Shown: positions 51,578 to 63,401 of the stretch, piece by piece
Layout: each line of letters begins with the position of its first letter
Numbering within the stretch: the stretch's first letter is position 1
NCBI RefSeq assembly: GCF_021601625.1
Contig: NZ_BQHR01000006.1
Span: 62,001 to 126,000 of the forward strand
Length of the DNA stretch: 64,000 bases
Source: Pseudomonas paraglycinae
GTDB taxonomy: Bacteria > Pseudomonadota > Gammaproteobacteria > Pseudomonadales > Pseudomonadaceae
Direction of reading: 5' to 3'
Position numbers and translations under genes: made by a program
The notes under the pieces: model-generated
Databases searched by the model: none
What the model saw: the letters and a program-made list of their open reading frames with translations, nothing else
Told to the model about the DNA's origin: nothing

Positions 51578-52579
51578 ATGGGTTTACTCGTCGACGGCCG
51601 CTGGCAGGACAAGTGGTACGAAAGCAGCAAGGACGGCGCGTTCCAGCGCGAACAGGCGCAGCGCCGCAACTGGGTCACTCGCAACGGCGAGCCGGGCCCG
51701 AGCGGTGAAGGCGGTTTTGCCGCCGAAGCCGGGCGTTACCACCTTTATGTCTCTCTCGCCTGTCCGTGGGCTCATCGCACGCTGATTCTGCGCAAGCTCA
51801 AGGGCCTGGAAAGCCTGATCGACGTTTCCGTCGTCAGCTGGCTGATGCTGGAAAACGGCTGGACCTTCGATCAGAACCTCGGTTCGACCGGCGACAAACT
51901 CGACCACTTCGACTTCATGCACCAGCGCTACACCGCCGACACCGCCGACTACACCGGCCGCGTCACCGTGCCGGTGCTGTGGGACAAGAAGCTCAAGCGC
52001 ATCGTCAGCAACGAATCGGCGGAGATCATCCGCATGTTCAACAGTGCGTTCGATGACTTGACCGGCAACGATCTGGACTTCTACCCGGCACCGTTACGCA
52101 GCGAAATCGATGCGCTGAACGAGCGGATCTACCCTGCCGTGAACAACGGCGTGTATCGCGCCGGGTTCGCCACCTCGCAAAATGCCTATGAAGAAGCCTT
52201 CGATGACGTGTTTACCGAACTGGATCATCTGGAGCAAGTGCTGGACGCCAACCGTTATCTGACGGGCGAATACCTGACCGAGGCGGACGTGCGCTTGTTC
52301 ACCACGCTGATTCGTTTCGACGCGGTGTATCACGGGCACTTCAAATGCAATCTGCGGCGGATCAGCGATTATCCGAATCTGTCGAACTGGCTGCGTGAGA
52401 TGTACCAGTGGCCGGGCGTTGCCGAGACCGTGGATTTCCAGCACATCAAGAATCACTACTACGGCAGCCACAAGACCATCAACCCGACCGGGGTTGTACC
52501 GAAGGGGCCGGAGCAGGATTTCACTGTTGCCCATGACCGGGACCGGTTGGGCGGGAAAGGGGTTTGGCGCAGAGGTTGA
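51578..52579 (+). CDS. Glutathionyl-hydroquinone reductase-like glutathione transferase
   Basis: The 333-residue protein has a Xi-class GST layout: N-terminal thioredoxin fold with the active-site Cys in SLACPWAHRT (about residue 65), then a helical domain (SNESAEIIRMFNSAF, EYLTEADVRLFTTLIRFD). The class reduces glutathionyl-hydroquinones (YqjG type). CTGGAG lies before the ATG at 51578. Confidence 0.9.
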   Translation: MGLLVDGRWQDKWYESSKDGAFQREQAQRRNWVTRNGEPGPSGEGGFAAEAGRYHLYVSLACPWAHRTLILRKLKGLESLIDVSVVSWLMLENGWTFDQNLGSTGDKLDHFDFMHQRYTADTADYTGRVTVPVLWDKKLKRIVSNESAEIIRMFNSAFDDLTGNDLDFYPAPLRSEIDALNERIYPAVNNGVYRAGFATSQNAYEEAFDDVFTELDHLEQVLDANRYLTGEYLTEADVRLFTTLIRFDAVYHGHFKCNLRRISDYPNLSNWLREMYQWPGVAETVDFQHIKNHYYGSHKTINPTGVVPKGPEQDFTVAHDRDRLGGKGVWRRG

Positions 52580-52584
52580 AAGCA

Positions 52585-52613
52585 GGATCGTTCCCACCGC
52601 GTGGGAACGATCC
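52585..52613. repeat. Minimal palindrome of the GATCGTTCCCAC family
   Basis: GGATCGTTCCCAC and GTGGGAACGATCC are perfect 13-bp arms around CGC. It shares its arms with the 127-bp elements but lacks their core, and it sits between the convergent GST and cysG genes. Confidence 0.85.
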
Positions 52614-52624
52614 CTTCAGAGTCG

Positions 52625-54019
52625 TCAGATTTGACCCTGAGCGCCCTCGAACCACGCCAGTTTCTCGCGCAGTTGCACCACTTCGCCGACGATCACCAGC
52701 GTCGGCGCATGCACTTCATGCTCCGCCACCAGACGCGGCAGGTCGGCCAGCGTGCCGGTAAAGACCCGCTGATTGACCGTGGTGCCCTGCTGGATCAGCG
52801 CGGCCGGCGTTTCAGCTGCGCGACCATGCTTGATCAACTGCTCGCAGATGATCGGCAACCCCACCAGGCCCATGTAGAACACCAGCGTCTGCGCCGGCGC
52901 GACAAGGTCGGCCCACGGCAGATCGGTGGAACCGTCCTTCAGGTGACCGGTAACGAAACGCACCGACTGCGCGTAATCGCGATGAGTCAGCGGAATCCCG
53001 GCATACGCCGCGCAACCGCTGGCCGCCGTGATGCCCGGCACCACCTGGAACGGGATGCCATGGGCCGCCAGTTCCTCGATCTCTTCGCCGCCACGGCCGA
53101 AGATGAACGGATCCCCGCCCTTCAACCGCACCACACGCTTGCCGGCCTTGGCCAGATCCACCAGTTGCTGGTTGATCTGATCCTGCGGCACGGCGTGATC
53201 GGCGCGACGTTTGCCGACGTAGACACGCTCGGCATCGCGGCGGCACAGCTCAAGAATCGCCGGAGCCACCAAGCGGTCGTACAGCACCACATCGGCTTGC
53301 TGCATCAGGCGCAAGGCGCGGAAGGTCAGCAGATCCGGATCACCCGGCCCTGCGCCCACCAGATACACCTCACCGGTCGTAACCATGGCTTCGCCGTCAA
53401 TCTTGGCTTGCAGCAAACGTTCGGCTTCGGCGCCCTGTCCTGCCAGTTGCCGATCAGCAATCGGCCCCTGGAACACGTCCTCCCAAAAACCGCGACGTTG
53501 CTGCACATCGGGAAACAGGCCTTTGACCTGATCGCGAAACCGCGCGGCCAGACCGGCCAGATGGCCGTAGGTCGAGGGAATCCAGGTTTCGATCTTGGCG
53601 CGGATCAGCCGGGCCAGCACCGGCGCATCGCCGCCGCTGGAGACCGCGATGATCAGCGGTGAGCGATCGACGATTGCCGGGAAAATCACGCTGCACAGCG
53701 CCGGCGCATCGACCACATTGACCGGCACGCAACGCCGATGGGCATCGGCGGAAACTTGCGCGTTCAACGCTTCGTCGTCGGTGGCGGCAATGATCAGCCC
53801 GCAACCGTCCAGATCCGTTTCGGCGTAGCCACGCAGCAGGCATTCGCCACCGCTGGCGGCAACCAGTTCGCGCAGTTGCGCTTCGATTTCAGGTGCGACC
53901 ACCCGCAGCAGCGCACCGGCATCGGCCAGCAGGCGGGACTTGCGCAAGGCAATCTCCCCCCCACCGACGACCAACACACGACTGCCGCGCAGGTTGTGAA
54001 ACAGCGGCAGATATTTCAT
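52625..54019 (-). CDS. cysG: Siroheme synthase (CysG), trifunctional
   Basis: The 464-residue protein unites an N-terminal precorrin-2 dehydrogenase/ferrochelatase ([17 protein letters not shown], about 15-31) and a C-terminal uroporphyrinogen-III methyltransferase ([20 protein letters not shown], about 218-237; [18 protein letters not shown]). It makes siroheme for sulfite and nitrite reductases. Its start is immediately adjacent to the serS stop (54019/54020), consistent with one transcript. Confidence 0.95.
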   Translation of the reverse strand: MKYLPLFHNLRGSRVLVVGGGEIALRKSRLLADAGALLRVVAPEIEAQLRELVAASGGECLLRGYAETDLDGCGLIIAATDDEALNAQVSADAHRRCVPVNVVDAPALCSVIFPAIVDRSPLIIAVSSGGDAPVLARLIRAKIETWIPSTYGHLAGLAARFRDQVKGLFPDVQQRRGFWEDVFQGPIADRQLAGQGAEAERLLQAKIDGEAMVTTGEVYLVGAGPGDPDLLTFRALRLMQQADVVLYDRLVAPAILELCRRDAERVYVGKRRADHAVPQDQINQQLVDLAKAGKRVVRLKGGDPFIFGRGGEEIEELAAHGIPFQVVPGITAASGCAAYAGIPLTHRDYAQSVRFVTGHLKDGSTDLPWADLVAPAQTLVFYMGLVGLPIICEQLIKHGRAAETPAALIQQGTTVNQRVFTGTLADLPRLVAEHEVHAPTLVIVGEVVQLREKLAWFEGAQGQI

Positions 54020-55312
<1,293 letters not shown>

Positions 55313-55315
55313 TTA

Positions 55316-55690
55316 TCAAAGTTTGGTCAGGGACAGGCCGGCCCAGGTCGCGAGCAGCCCGCCGAATACGCTGATGGCCGCATAGCCCAGGGCCAGCGGC
55401 ACTTGCCCGCTTTCCAGCAGGCGCACCGTATCCAGTGAAAAGGATGAAAAAGTCGTCAGCCCCCCGAGGAAGCCGACCATCAACCCGGCACGTACCTCGA
55501 TCGGTACTTCCGGGCGTATCAAAAACAGGCCGTACAGCACGCCAATCAGCAGACAGCCCACGATATTAACGGCCAGCGTCGCGGTATAGAAGTGCCGCGG
55601 CCAATTGGCGTTGACCCAATTGCCGGTGGCGAAGCGCAACAAGGTGCCGGCAATCCCGCCAACGGAGACTGCAACGATCAATGGAACCAC
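55316..55690 (-). CDS. crcB: Fluoride channel CrcB (Fluc)
   Basis: The 124-residue protein has four membrane helices and the CrcB signature [15 protein letters not shown] and [20 protein letters not shown], including the conserved Phe residues of the pore. It exports F-. No fluoride riboswitch is seen; it is translationally coupled to rarA, whose stop shares a base with its start. Confidence 0.93.
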   Translation of the reverse strand: MVPLIVAVSVGGIAGTLLRFATGNWVNANWPRHFYTATLAVNIVGCLLIGVLYGLFLIRPEVPIEVRAGLMVGFLGGLTTFSSFSLDTVRLLESGQVPLALGYAAISVFGGLLATWAGLSLTKL

Positions 55691-57015
55691 TATTTTCTCC
55701 GCTGCCGGGGGCTTAAACGATCAAGTTGGGCGAGGTGGTTGAGCTTTTCGCCGATCTTCAACTCCAGGCCGCGCGGCACCGGTTGGTAGAAGGGAATCGG
55801 GTCGAGTTCTTCCGGGAAATAGTCTTCGCCGGCTGCATAGGCGTCCGGTTCGTCGTGGGCGTAACGGTATTCGTCGCCATAACCCAATTGCTTCATCAAT
55901 TTGGTCGGCGCATTGCGCAGGTGCAGCGGCACTTCCAGCGAGCCATGTTCGGCGGCGGCGCGCAGCGCGGTCTTGAAGCCCATGTACACCGCGTTGCTTT
56001 TCGGCGCGCAAGCCAGATAGGTGATGGCCTGAGCCACTGCCAACTCACCTTCCGGGCTGCCGAGACGTTCCTGCACTTCCCACGCGGCCAGGCACAGGCT
56101 CAGGGCTCGAGGATCGGCATTGCCGATGTCTTCGCTGGCCATGCGCACCACGCGCCGGGCCAGGTACAGCGGATCGCAGCCGCCGTCGATCATTCGCGCA
56201 AACCAGTACAGCGCGCCGTCCGGATTCGACCCACGAACCGATTTGTGCAACGCAGAAATCTGGTCGTAGAACGCTTCACCGCCCTTGTCGAAACGCCGGC
56301 GAGTGTCGCCGAGCAGGCTTTGCAGCAGCTCGGTGCCCATCTCGCTGTTGTCTTCGGCCAGGTCCGAGGCGTTTTCCAGCAGGTTCAGCAGGCGCCGGCC
56401 ATCACCGTCGGCGGCGGACAGCAGCATCTGGAAGCCTTCATCGCTGAGGGTCAGATGTCGCTTGCCCAGACCACGCTCTTCGGTGAGCGCGCGGTGCACC
56501 AGTTTGCGCAACGCCGCTTCGTCGAGGCTCTTGAGTACGTAGACCCGCGCCCGCGACAGCAATGCGTTGTTCAGTTCGAAAGAAGGGTTTTCAGTGGTGG
56601 CGCCAATGAAGATCAGCGTGCCGTCCTCAACGTACGGTAGAAACGCATCCTGTTGAGACTTGTTGAAGCGGTGCACTTCATCGACAAACAGGATCGTGCG
56701 CTTGCCGTACTGGCCGGCCTGCTGCTTGGCGATTTCCACCGCCTGACGGATCTCCTTGACCCCGGCCAAGACGGCCGAGACCGTTTCGAAGTGCGCATCC
56801 GAGACTTCCGCCAGCAACCGCGCCAGGGTGGTTTTGCCCACGCCCGGCGGGCCCCAGAAGATCATCGAGTGCAGGGCACCCTGCTCCAGCGCTTCGCGCA
56901 AAGGCTTGCCGCGAGCGAGCACGTGTTCCTGACCGACGTACTCATCCAGATTGGTCGCCCGTAAACGGGCGGCCAGTGGCTGGGCAATCGGTGCACTGCG
57001 AAACAGATCCATCAC
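55690..57015 (-). CDS. rarA: Replication-associated recombination protein A (AAA+ ATPase)
   Basis: The 441-residue protein is the RarA/MgsA/WRNIP1-type clamp-loader-like ATPase acting at stalled forks. It has Walker [12 protein letters not shown], Walker [11 protein letters not shown], sensor GATTENPSF and the C-terminal tetramerisation region ([21 protein letters not shown]). It is encoded between lolA and crcB, with one-base contact to crcB. Confidence 0.95.
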   Translation of the reverse strand: MMDLFRSAPIAQPLAARLRATNLDEYVGQEHVLARGKPLREALEQGALHSMIFWGPPGVGKTTLARLLAEVSDAHFETVSAVLAGVKEIRQAVEIAKQQAGQYGKRTILFVDEVHRFNKSQQDAFLPYVEDGTLIFIGATTENPSFELNNALLSRARVYVLKSLDEAALRKLVHRALTEERGLGKRHLTLSDEGFQMLLSAADGDGRRLLNLLENASDLAEDNSEMGTELLQSLLGDTRRRFDKGGEAFYDQISALHKSVRGSNPDGALYWFARMIDGGCDPLYLARRVVRMASEDIGNADPRALSLCLAAWEVQERLGSPEGELAVAQAITYLACAPKSNAVYMGFKTALRAAAEHGSLEVPLHLRNAPTKLMKQLGYGDEYRYAHDEPDAYAAGEDYFPEELDPIPFYQPVPRGLELKIGEKLNHLAQLDRLSPRQRRK

Positions 57016-57036
57016 GTACCGTTGAAACCTCTGTGT

Positions 57037-57657
57037 TTATTCCTGGATCACGTCGGCACCCTTCGGGATGTCGAACTTGAACTTCGATGCCGGGACCGCT
57101 TCGTTGGCCTTCACACCGGTAAACAGGATGTTGGTGCGCTGGCCGACGCTGTCGATCAGTTGCATGTCATTGACCAGACCGTTGCGGAACGACAAGCGCA
57201 GGCTGTCGAACAGGGTGTCCTTGGTTTTCGGCTTCAGGGTGAAGTCGATCACGCCACCCGCCTCTTTCGCGCTGATGTCGAAGCTCTGGCTGATCTTCGA
57301 CACGTCGCCGGACAGTAACAGGGCCGGGGTCTGGGTCAGACGCTCATCGAGCTTCTTGATGGTGGCCTGTTCCAGATCCGGATCCCACAGGGTGACCTTC
57401 TTGCCGTCGGACACCATGGTCTGCTCGGCGGGCGCATTGGTGTGCCAGTAGAACAGGCCCGGACGCTGCAGGGTCATGTCGCCGGTGGTTTCCTGCAACT
57501 GGGTGCCGCTGCCGTCGAGGGTCAGCTGGGAGAAGTTGGCGGTCAGGGTCTTGGATGTTTCGAGCAATTGGGTCAGGCGAGCCACATCCTTGTCATCGGC
57601 GTGAGCCGTGAGGGTGGTCAGAGCCAGTACCGGCAGCAACATGCGGATAAGACGCAT
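57037..57657 (-). CDS. lolA: Outer-membrane lipoprotein carrier protein LolA
   Basis: LolA ferries lipoproteins across the periplasm from LolCDE to LolB. The 206-residue product has a signal peptide (to about residue 20, TAHA) and family motifs [22 protein letters not shown] and [13 protein letters not shown]. The ATG at 57657 is chosen by the signal peptide and GGA-rich upstream sequence. Confidence 0.94.
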   Translation of the reverse strand: MRLIRMLLPVLALTTLTAHADDKDVARLTQLLETSKTLTANFSQLTLDGSGTQLQETTGDMTLQRPGLFYWHTNAPAEQTMVSDGKKVTLWDPDLEQATIKKLDERLTQTPALLLSGDVSKISQSFDISAKEAGGVIDFTLKPKTKDTLFDSLRLSFRNGLVNDMQLIDSVGQRTNILFTGVKANEAVPASKFKFDIPKGADVIQE

Positions 57658-57735
57658 GGGAGTCCTCTTGAATACTCGTGGGAAAGTGGACGGCGCTTCA
57701 TGCACCGTCCATTGCATTTGGATCAGGGTATCGAA

Positions 57736-60144
57736 TCAGTCGCGTACCGGACCAGGGGCCAGTACTTCGCGGGAACCGTTGGTGTTCATCGACGTCACGA
57801 CCCCGGCCATTTCCATGGCTTCGATCATGCGTGCGGCACGGTTGTAGCCGATCTTCAGCTTGCGCTGTACAGCGGAGATGGAGGCGCGACGGCTTTCCAG
57901 CACGAACTGCACGGCTTCGTCGTACAGCGCGTCAGCTTCCGGATCGTCGCCGTCACCGCCGCCGCTGCTGCCTTCGAAACCACTGCCCGCCTCTTCGACA
58001 CCGTTGAGGATGTCGTCGTTGTATTCCGGCGCACCGCGCAGCTTCCAGGCTTCCACCACCCGGTGAACTTCATCGTCGGACACGAAGGCGCCGTGAACCC
58101 GGATCGGCAGGCTGGTGCCCGGCGGCATGTAAAGCATGTCACCGTGGCCGAGCAGTTGCTCGGCGCCGCCCTGGTCGATGATGGTCCGGGAGTCGATCTT
58201 GCTCGATACCTGGAACGCCATCCGCGTCGGGATGTTGGCCTTGATCAGACCGGTGATCACGTCTACCGATGGCCGCTGGGTCGCGAGGATCAGATGGATA
58301 CCGGCCGCACGCGCCTTCTGGGCGATACGGGCGATCAGTTCTTCTACCTTCTTGCCGACGATCATCATCATGTCGGCGAATTCGTCCACGACCACGACGA
58401 TGGTCGGCAGCTTCTGCAGCAGCGGCGCTTCATCGTGGATGCTTTCGCGTTTGTACAGCGGATCGCTCAGGGGCTCGCCGGCGTCCTGGGCTTCCTTGAC
58501 CTTGGCGTTGAAGCCGGACAGGTTTCGCACGCCCATCTTCGCCATCAGCTTGTAGCGACGCTCCATCTCGGCCACGCTCCAGCGCAGGGCGTTGGCGGCG
58601 TCCTTCATGTCGGTCACGACCGGGCACAGCAGGTGCGGAATGCCTTCGTAGATCGACAGCTCGAGCATTTTCGGGTCGATCATGATCAGCTTGGCGTCGT
58701 CCGGGCCGGACTTGAACAGGATCGACAGGATCATCGCGTTCACGCCCACCGATTTACCGGAACCGGTGGTACCGGCCACCAGCAGGTGAGGCATCTTCGC
58801 CAGGTCAGTGATGACCGGCTTGCCGCCGATATCGTGGCCCAAGGCCAGGGTGACCGGCGATTTGAAGTTGTCGTACTCAGGCGTCGACAGCACTTCGGAG
58901 AAGCGCACGATCTGCCGGTCTTCGTTGGGAATCTCGATACCGACCGTAGTCTTGCCCGGAATCACTTCGACCACCCGTACGCTGGTCACGGCCAGCGAAC
59001 GTGCAAGGTCTTTCGCCAGGTTGGCGATACGGCTGACCTTCACACCCGCAGCAGGCTGGATTTCGTAACGGGTAATGACCGGACCGGGATGGATCGAATC
59101 CACGGTGACTTCAACGCCGAATTCCTTGAGTTTGATCTCCAACAAGTGGCCGACCGCCGCCAGGGATTCGGGCGAATAATTGAGTTGTTTCTTTTCAGCC
59201 GGGTCGAGAATTGAGATCGGCGGCAAGGTGCCTTCTACGGCGCTGTCGACGAACAACGGCACCTGCTTCTCTTTCTGCACGCGCTTGCTTGGCTCCGGCG
59301 CCTTGACCGGAGCCGGGGCGATGACCGGCGGAACGTGTTTCTCGCGCTCGGACATGTGCTTGCTCAGAGCCTGTTCGCGCTCGATCAGACGCTCCTTGAC
59401 CTTGGCCTGCTCGCGCTTGTCGGTGACTGTCGGTGCAACCACGTCGTGCACGCGATCGTCGACTTCACGCAGTTGCGCGACCAGTTGCTTGCGCTCGGTG
59501 CGCGCCGACCACCAGCGGTTGACCGCGCCCTGGAACAGTTCGAACAGGTCGAGGGTGATCTTGCCGGTGATGTCCATCACCTTGAACCACGACAGGTCAG
59601 TGAACACCGTCAGGCCGAACAGAAACAGTGCGATGAACAGCAACGTGCTGCCCTGAATGTTCAGGGCATTACGGGCCAGATCACCAAGGCTTTCGCCCAG
59701 CGCACCACCGGCACCAGCCGGCAGACCGGTGGCGGCATGGAAATGGATGTGCGCCAGCGCGGCGCCGGACAACACCAGAAACACCAGGCCGATCAGGCGC
59801 CAGGAGAACAGCCAGCCGCTCCACTGCCACGGTTCGTGACGCTGACGGAAGATCTGATACGCCTTGATCGCCAGCAGCAACGGGAAGATGTAGGCGAAAT
59901 AACCCAGCACCATGAACAGGATGTCGGCGCTGTAGGAACCGGCCGGGCCGCCGAAGTTCTGCACGTCGTCGATCTTGCTGTTGTGGCTCCAGCCCGGATC
60001 ATCCTTGCCGTAGGTCAGCAACGCCATCATCAGGAACAGGCACAAGGCACCGATGGCAATCAATGCACCTTCCTTGAGCCGGTAGTGCAACTGTTGACGC
60101 CAGAGCGGAACGACTGTTTTTGGTGCTTCCGTGGATTTCTTCAA
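57736..60144 (-). CDS. ftsK: DNA translocase FtsK
   Basis: The 802-residue protein has four membrane helices in its first 190 residues, a linker with coiled-coil content (about 200-310), an ATPase motor with Walker [14 protein letters not shown] and Walker [13 protein letters not shown], and a C-terminal gamma domain ([20 protein letters not shown]) that reads KOPS. It clears dimer chromosomes at the septum with XerCD. A TTG start at 60144 ([11 protein letters not shown]) is preferred over the longer frame because it matches the usual Pseudomonas N terminus. Confidence 0.94.
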   Translation of the reverse strand: MKKSTEAPKTVVPLWRQQLHYRLKEGALIAIGALCLFLMMALLTYGKDDPGWSHNSKIDDVQNFGGPAGSYSADILFMVLGYFAYIFPLLLAIKAYQIFRQRHEPWQWSGWLFSWRLIGLVFLVLSGAALAHIHFHAATGLPAGAGGALGESLGDLARNALNIQGSTLLFIALFLFGLTVFTDLSWFKVMDITGKITLDLFELFQGAVNRWWSARTERKQLVAQLREVDDRVHDVVAPTVTDKREQAKVKERLIEREQALSKHMSEREKHVPPVIAPAPVKAPEPSKRVQKEKQVPLFVDSAVEGTLPPISILDPAEKKQLNYSPESLAAVGHLLEIKLKEFGVEVTVDSIHPGPVITRYEIQPAAGVKVSRIANLAKDLARSLAVTSVRVVEVIPGKTTVGIEIPNEDRQIVRFSEVLSTPEYDNFKSPVTLALGHDIGGKPVITDLAKMPHLLVAGTTGSGKSVGVNAMILSILFKSGPDDAKLIMIDPKMLELSIYEGIPHLLCPVVTDMKDAANALRWSVAEMERRYKLMAKMGVRNLSGFNAKVKEAQDAGEPLSDPLYKRESIHDEAPLLQKLPTIVVVVDEFADMMMIVGKKVEELIARIAQKARAAGIHLILATQRPSVDVITGLIKANIPTRMAFQVSSKIDSRTIIDQGGAEQLLGHGDMLYMPPGTSLPIRVHGAFVSDDEVHRVVEAWKLRGAPEYNDDILNGVEEAGSGFEGSSGGGDGDDPEADALYDEAVQFVLESRRASISAVQRKLKIGYNRAARMIEAMEMAGVVTSMNTNGSREVLAPGPVRD

Positions 60145-60666
60145 AACGCTTCTTTTCCTGCGCCAGAGGCGCGTCCATCTATTGAATGACGATAAAAAAC
60201 TGCCCAATCCAGGCAGGTAAAAAAATTGACGGGCGCAACGGAGACTACTTTTAACACTGCGCCCCGCCTTTTATAAACACGGCACGCGGCGAATATTCTG
60301 TAACAGCCCGGCATTGTACGGGTTTGCGCGTTCGATGCCATGCTTCCAGGCCCCAGGTTCAAGCATAGCCAAACGCACAACACCCGGCGTTCAATTTGAG
60401 CATGCATTACCTTTTGTGACAAAGGCTTATGAGGTGTATTTGATGAACGTAGCGAAGCATTCGCGCCTCATCTCCCCTGAGTGCAACACATTGGCATCGG
60501 CAACCTTGCCCGCACCGGTGCAACGCCCGATTACGACCGCATTCGGATGCTCAAGTTGCAGAGGTCAAAACACAGCACCTCAGTGGAGGACATTCGCGTC
60601 ATTTCCCGGCACACTTTACCTCGGGCCCAGCGCCCACCGCCCTCCCCTTCTGCAAGCCTGGACGCC
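60145..60666. other. Long intergenic region between ftsK and aat
   Basis: This 522-base stretch between divergent genes holds no convincing coding frame on either strand. It contains AT-rich runs near 60186-60225, likely part of the ftsK promoter, and GC-rich unstructured sequence towards aat. In P. aeruginosa, as I recall, trxB lies between these genes; no trace of its thioredoxin reductase motifs is visible here. Confidence 0.6.
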
Positions 60667-61347
60667 ATGCTGACTTGGTTACAACGCAATTCACTGACTT
60701 TCCCGCCACTGGAAAAGGCCATGCGCGATCCCAACGGATTGCTGGCGGCCGGTGGCGACCTGTCCGCCGATCGCTTGATCCAGGCTTATCGTCACGGCTG
60801 CTTTCCATGGTTTTCCGAAGGTCAGCCGATTCTCTGGTGGTCGCCGGATCCGCGCACCGTGCTTTTTCCCGACGAACTGCACGTCTCGCGCAGCCTCGGC
60901 AAATTGATGCGCAAACAGCGTTATCAAGTGACCTTCGATCAGGATTTCGACGCCGTGATCCACGCCTGCGCCGCTCCCAGGGAACACGCCGACGGCACCT
61001 GGATCACCGAGGCGATGCAGGACGCCTATATCGAATTGCATCGGCGCGGTTTTGCTCACTCGGTGGAAGTCTGGGATGAGGGCGAACTGGTCGGCGGCCT
61101 GTACGGCCTGGCGATGGGGCAGCTGTTCTTCGGTGAGTCGATGTTCAGCCGCGCGGACAACGCGTCCAAGTACGGTTTTGCGACGCTGGTGCAACATCTG
61201 AAACAGGCGGGTTTCGTATTGATTGACTGCCAGATGCCTACCGATCATCTGCACAGCCTTGGCGCCCGGGCGATTTCCCGCTCTGCATTCGCTGAATATC
61301 TGGCCCGACACCTTGATCAACCCAATCACGCGACCTGGGTTTGCTGA
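60667..61347 (+). CDS. aat: Leucyl/phenylalanyl-tRNA-protein transferase
   Basis: Aat adds Leu or Phe to N-terminal Arg or Lys of proteins, marking them for ClpS/ClpAP. The 226-residue protein has family motifs [41 protein letters not shown] and [18 protein letters not shown]. It precedes the second transferase and clpA, forming an N-degron gene group. Confidence 0.95.
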   Translation: MLTWLQRNSLTFPPLEKAMRDPNGLLAAGGDLSADRLIQAYRHGCFPWFSEGQPILWWSPDPRTVLFPDELHVSRSLGKLMRKQRYQVTFDQDFDAVIHACAAPREHADGTWITEAMQDAYIELHRRGFAHSVEVWDEGELVGGLYGLAMGQLFFGESMFSRADNASKYGFATLVQHLKQAGFVLIDCQMPTDHLHSLGARAISRSAFAEYLARHLDQPNHATWVC

Positions 61348-61405
61348 GCGACTTTTGCGCGCGTGGCTTACACTTAATTCACCAGCTTACCCTTGAGGGT
61401 TGATC

Positions 61406-62113
61406 ATGACCGAGTTGGCGCGGTTGAAGTTTTATGCCACTCAGCCTCACTCTTGCAGTTATCTGCCCGAGGAACAGGCGACGACCCTGTTTCTCGACCC
61501 GAGCCAGCCCATGGATGTGCATGTCTACGCAGACCTGTCAGAAATGGGCTTTCGTCGCAGCGGCGACCATCTGTACCGCCCGCATTGCCAGAACTGCAAT
61601 GCCTGCGTGCCTGCGCGCATTCCTGTTGCTCAGTTCAACCCCAACCGTCAGCAGAAACGCATCTTCAAGCGCAACATCGATTTGCAGGTGCGCCCGGTCA
61701 AGCCGGCGTTCAGCGAAGAGTACTTCGACCTCTATCAGCGCTACATCGAACAGCGCCACGCGGATGGCGACATGTACCCGCCGAGCCGCGATCAATTCTC
61801 GACCTTTCTGGTACGCGACCTGCCCTTCTCACGCTTCTACGAGTTCCGACTCGACGGACGGTTGCTGGCAGTTGCCGTGACCGATCTGCTGCCCAACGGC
61901 CTGTCGGCGGTCTACACCTTTTACGAGCCGACGGAGGAACGCCGCAGCCTGGGCCGTTACGCAATCCTCTGGCAAATCGCCGAAGCCCAGCGGCTGGGGC
62001 TTGAGGCGGTGTACCTGGGTTACTGGATCAAAAACTGCAAAAAGATGAACTACAAGACCCAATATCGGCCTATCGAACTGCTGATCAATCAGCGCTGGGT
62101 CGTCCTGAACTAA
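61406..62113 (+). CDS. bpt: Aspartate/glutamate leucyltransferase (ATE family)
   Basis: The 235-residue protein is the bacterial R-transferase-like enzyme that transfers Leu to N-terminal Asp or Glu. It has the Cys-rich N terminus ([34 protein letters not shown]) and the C-terminal [28 protein letters not shown] precedes the ATG at 61406. It works upstream of ClpS/ClpAP with Aat. Confidence 0.93.
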   Translation: MTELARLKFYATQPHSCSYLPEEQATTLFLDPSQPMDVHVYADLSEMGFRRSGDHLYRPHCQNCNACVPARIPVAQFNPNRQQKRIFKRNIDLQVRPVKPAFSEEYFDLYQRYIEQRHADGDMYPPSRDQFSTFLVRDLPFSRFYEFRLDGRLLAVAVTDLLPNGLSAVYTFYEPTEERRSLGRYAILWQIAEAQRLGLEAVYLGYWIKNCKKMNYKTQYRPIELLINQRWVVLN

Positions 62114-62225
62114 ACGCAAACCCTAAACCCCTTGGCGTAAACCCCATTTTTCGGGCACAATGCACGCCGCTTTTGCCTGGCGCAGTTGCACCGGGCCATT
62201 CATTGGATACCGAGGGCTTTACTGC

Positions 62226-62444
62226 ATGTCGAAAGAAGACAGCTTCGAAATGGAAGGCACTGTCGTCGACACCCTGCCCAACACCATGTTTCGTGTGGAG
62301 TTGGAAAATGGGCACGTCGTAACCGCGCATATTTCCGGCAAGATGCGCAAGAACTACATTCGTATTCTTACCGGTGACAAAGTGCGCGTCGAGCTGACGC
62401 CCTATGACTTGAGCAAAGGGCGTATTACTTACCGCGCTCGCTAA
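62226..62444 (+). CDS. infA: Translation initiation factor IF-1
   Basis: The 72-residue S1/OB-fold protein ([20 protein letters not shown] to [10 protein letters not shown]) is full length. It blocks the ribosomal A site during initiation. A terminator follows 15 bases after the stop. Confidence 0.97.
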
Positions 62445-62459
62445 TCAAGTCAATACAAG

Positions 62460-62487
62460 ACGCCCGGCTTAATGCCGGGCGTTTTTG
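62460..62487 (+). terminator. Terminator of infA
   Basis: ACGCCCGGC and GCCGGGCGT pair around TTAAT and are followed by TTTTT, 15 bases after the infA stop. Confidence 0.92.
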
Positions 62488-62520
62488 TTTGTCTGGGTTT
62501 TGGGTTTGTGCTTGAGTTTT

Positions 62521-62790
62521 GAGTGTATATCCGTTGCTTCGGGAGCTGCCCCTGGCGGTTTCGCTCTTACAGCGAGTCACTTTTGACAAACGCCTCAAAA
62601 GTAACCAAAAAGTCTACGCCCCGGCGTACGGCACTTCGCTTAGGCTCAGTGTTCCCTCGCTACGGTGTCCATCAGGGGGCATCGCCTACGGTTTGCTTCG
62701 CTGCACCTCCTCTCGATGTATGCGGCTTCGCCGCACGGCGCTGCGCGCCTACCCCCTGATGGACACCTCCGCTCGGCCTGCCGAAGGGGC
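62521..62790 (+). repeat. Long dispersed repeat, copy 1
   Basis: About 270 bases from TATATCCGTTGCTTCGGGAG to the GGCCTGCCGAAGGGG stretch. It is matched, with point differences, by the reverse strand of 63060-63345. Inside are short frames with no coding signal. Shared blocks include GGTTTGCTTCGCTGCACCTC and CTTCGGGAGCTGCC. It is a dispersed intergenic element of unknown function. Confidence 0.85.
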
Positions 62791-62836
62791 AAAAAATCAA
62801 AAGCCAGAGCCAGAGCGAAAGCCAGATCAAGAGCCC

Positions 62837-62982
62837 CTCACCCTAGCCCTCTCCCGGAGGGAGAGGGGACTGATCGAGTGATTTGGGAGAGGTTCGCCGA
62901 CATGCGATACCGCGTTGAACTCAGGCTTTGAAAAGCACAAAAATCGGCTCCCTCTCCTCAGGGAGAGGGCTGGGGTGAGGGG
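62837..62982. repeat. Inverted pair of CCCTCACCCTAGCCCTCTCCC motifs
   Basis: CCCTCACCCTAGCCCTCTCCC with a GGAGGGAGAGGG tail begins at 62837, and its reverse (CCCTCTCCTCAGGGAGAGGG then CTGGGGTGAGGGG) lies at about 62950-62982. The two face each other around 80 bases. The same motif occurs three times in the cluster at 12343-12712. Confidence 0.85.
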
Positions 62983-63059
62983 TAAACCCACCACAAAACC
63001 AAAGCCAAACACGCCCCGCTCCTCTCCACTCAAAACGATGAGCGTTAGCTCGAGTACCG

Positions 63060-63345
63060 CTTTTGATCGCAGGGCCCGTCGGCAGGCTGAGTGGAGGGAT
63101 TGATCCGGGGGTGGGAGCGCAGCGACCGTTTGGCGAAGCCAAACACATCGAGAGGAGGTGCAGCGAAGCAAACCGTAGGCGATGCCCCCGGATCAATACC
63201 GGAGCGAAGGAACCCGAGCCACAGCGAGGGCCGTACGTCAGGGTTGAAGCCTTTTGGGTTACCTTTTCGGCGTTTGGAAAAGGTGACTCGCCGTAAGGGC
63301 GAAACCGCCAGCGGCAGCTCCCGAAGCAACGGATATGCCCCCAAA
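63060..63345 (-). repeat. Long dispersed repeat, copy 2 (inverted)
   Basis: Read on the minus strand, this is the same element as 62521-62790, so the two form arms of a roughly 820-base inverted repeat with the smaller motif pair nested inside. Divergence between the arms is clear but block identity is high. Confidence 0.85.
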
Positions 63346-63363
63346 ATAAAAACCGCAGACAAT

Positions 63364-63388
63364 AAAAAGGCGCCCGAAGGCGCCTTTT
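63364..63388 (-). terminator. Terminator of clpA
   Basis: On the minus strand AAAAGGCGCC pairs with GGCGCCTTTTT around a TTCG tetraloop, 14 bases beyond the clpA stop. Confidence 0.92.
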
Positions 63389-63401
63389 CACTTACCAGCC
63401 G

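Noticed and set aside
55691-55760. Fluoride riboswitch ahead of crcB
   Set aside because: The sequence upstream of crcB is the coding end of rarA and shows no riboswitch fold.
62519-62881. Short open frames inside the long dispersed repeat
   Set aside because: They are open by chance in a repeat whose inverted copy does not preserve the frame, and they lack ribosome binding sites.
62445-63401. A tRNA gene between infA and clpA, as I recall in P. aeruginosa
   Set aside because: No cloverleaf or T-loop sequence is visible; the space holds repeats only.
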